A stretch of 7,267 nt of DNA. Origin: Verrucomicrobiales bacterium (GTDB lineage Bacteria > Verrucomicrobiota > Verrucomicrobiia > Limisphaerales > RI-55). Where the stretch lies: positions 20,180 to 27,446 of the forward strand of contig DNDP01000461.1 of NCBI GenBank assembly GCA_003484235.1, in the 5' to 3' direction. The position numbers and the translations under genes were made by a program. This document shows positions 6,711 to 7,267 of this stretch, one piece after another; position 1 is the first letter of the stretch, and the number at the start of each line of letters is the position of its first letter. The notes beneath the pieces were generated by a model. That model had not been told where the DNA came from. It was given only the letters and a program-made list of their open reading frames with translations, and ran no database searches.

Positions 6711-7061
6711 GGGCGGGATGGTTGCCGGCCTGCCAGCCGGTTGGCAATTCTGAATATGCGACTGGAGTTCTCCGCCGCGGCCCCCTCGGGGTGGCGCTTC
6801 CGTAACTGGAAGGCGGTCCAGAGTCAGGAATCCTTGGTCCAAATCGAGCCTACCAGACCTCGACTGCTGCGCAGCCCAATTGCAGGCCGATGATTCGGGT
6901 GTCGGACATTGTTGGAGGCCGTCCAGGTCCTCGCCCTGCTTCGGGGAGTTCCTCCCAGACCGAAAGATTGAGGCGGAGTCCAAGTTTCGGCTTTTGTCAT
7001 TCTCACCCAGGCGTCAGCGTTGGCCGACCACTCGTGCCAGTCAGCTTTCTGTTTCGTTTTG
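6711..7061. other. Gene-free region with several small inverted repeats
   Basis: A 351-base divergent stretch between the DUF1080 gene (-) and the CBM9-like gene (+). Open frames here on both strands have low-complexity, Arg/Ser/Pro-rich translations without recognisable motifs and are not called. Three possible hairpins cluster beside the DUF1080 start. One lies at 6722-6747 (TTGCCGGC against GCCGG-TT-GGCAA). One has a CCCC-CTC-GGGG core at 6781-6791, extendable by CGCC/GGCG. One is CTTCC/GGAAG at 6797-6812. No confident promoter could be assigned in either direction. Confidence 0.5.
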
Positions 7062-7267
7062 ATGAATCTCACTATCCAACGGTTCCGGTGCGGCACCGTC
7101 CTGTTGATCTGGCTGCACCTGGTCGGCGGGCTTGGCGCCCACGATGACCCGCCTGCCGCGGCCCCGTCCTTTCGGGCGCTCCGGGTCAATGCCCCGCTCC
7201 ACGTCGACGGCGTCCTCGATGAACCGTTCTGGCGTGACGCTGAGGTCGCCACCGGGTTCATCGAGCG
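7062..7267 (+). CDS. Secreted protein with CBM9-like/DUF5916-type N-terminus, 3'-truncated by window edge
   Basis: The frame from ATG 7062 stays open to the window end and gives 68 complete codons. Residues 1-26 form a signal peptide (MNLTIQRFRCGTVLLIWLHL, then VGGLGA-HD). After a Pro/Ala spacer comes LRVNAPLHVDGVLDEPFWRD (about 40-59). This matches the opening pattern of family 9 carbohydrate-binding-like domains found in DUF5916 and related proteins: a hydrophobic strand, then DGxLDExxW. Such proteins in Bacteroidota and PVC bacteria are often large, with a C-terminal beta-barrel or an enzyme domain; which applies here cannot be seen. No Shine-Dalgarno sequence is visible before the ATG (upstream TTTCGTTTTG). 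Codon use, with G/C at nearly every third position, matches neighbouring genes and supports this being coding. A CBM9-domain hydrolase is a possible alternative. Confidence 0.75.
   Translation, partial: MNLTIQRFRCGTVLLIWLHLVGGLGAHDDPPAAAPSFRALRVNAPLHVDGVLDEPFWRDAEVATGFIE

Noticed and set aside
5910..6893. Plus-strand 327-codon frame antisense to the DUF1080 gene, with Leu/Val/Ala-rich stretches
   Set aside because: The protein-like composition is a mirror of the DUF1080 codons; DUF1080 motifs on the minus strand are unambiguous, and the frame crosses the terminator hairpin.
6711..6983. Upstream in-frame extension of the DUF1080 gene to 6983
   Set aside because: The added 91 residues have no motif and would bury a clear signal peptide starting at 6710.
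6824..7261. Frames on both strands across 6824-7261 as possible small genes
   Set aside because: Translations are Ser/Arg/Pro-rich without motifs; the right part lies in the wrong frame or strand relative to the CBM9-like gene at 7062.
1..7267. Search for CRISPR arrays, tRNA or rRNA genes, insertion sequences, attachment sites and riboswitches
   Set aside because: No regularly spaced repeats, cloverleaf-like segment, transposase motif or terminal inverted repeats were found by eye; tRNAscan-SE and Infernal would settle the RNA classes.

Overview
The window looks like ordinary chromosomal sequence from a high-GC heterotrophic member of the Planctomycetota-Verrucomicrobiota-Chlamydiota (PVC) group, most likely Verrucomicrobiota. 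This is inferred from gene content: a Tat-exported Gfo/Idh/MocA oxidoreductase, a secreted DUF1080 (3-keto-disaccharide hydrolase type) protein, a protein with an H-X9-DG pseudopilin signature, and a secreted CBM9-like/DUF5916-like N-terminus. No rRNA, tRNA, CRISPR array, insertion sequence or phage gene was seen.

Layout. (1) 1-951 (+): acetate kinase, cut off at its 5' end by the window edge. (2) 961-3569 (-): a probable two-gene unit. The upstream gene (2406-3569) encodes a secreted protein with an H-X9-DG pseudopilin-like N-terminal half and a beta-rich C-terminal half. The downstream gene (961-2385) encodes a membrane-anchored endonuclease/exonuclease/phosphatase-fold protein that appears to have lost catalytic residues and ends in a coiled coil. 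It meets acetate kinase tail to tail across only 9 bases. (3) 3570-3708: divergent intergenic region with a good promoter candidate for the minus-strand pair. (4) 3709-5097 (+): Tat-exported Gfo/Idh/MocA oxidoreductase. (5) 5162-5947 (-): unrecognised membrane or exported protein of visibly lower GC. (6) 6078-6710 (-): secreted DUF1080 protein with a hairpin terminator just past its stop. (7) 6711-7061: gene-free leader region with several possible hairpins. (8) 7062-7267 (+): start of a secreted protein with a CBM9/DUF5916-like opening motif, cut off by the window end.

How the genes may fit together. Five or six of the seven proteins have export signals or membrane segments, so this is largely a cell-envelope and extracytoplasmic region. 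An exported Gfo/Idh oxidoreductase near an exported DUF1080 protein fits periplasmic oxidation of glycosides to 3-keto sugars followed by cleavage of the glycosidic bond, a logic known for these families; they are not in one operon here, so the link is inference. Acetate kinase is a separate cytoplasmic central-metabolism gene. No clearly new system is visible. The best leads are the apparent EEP pseudoenzyme and its pairing with the H-X9-DG chimera.
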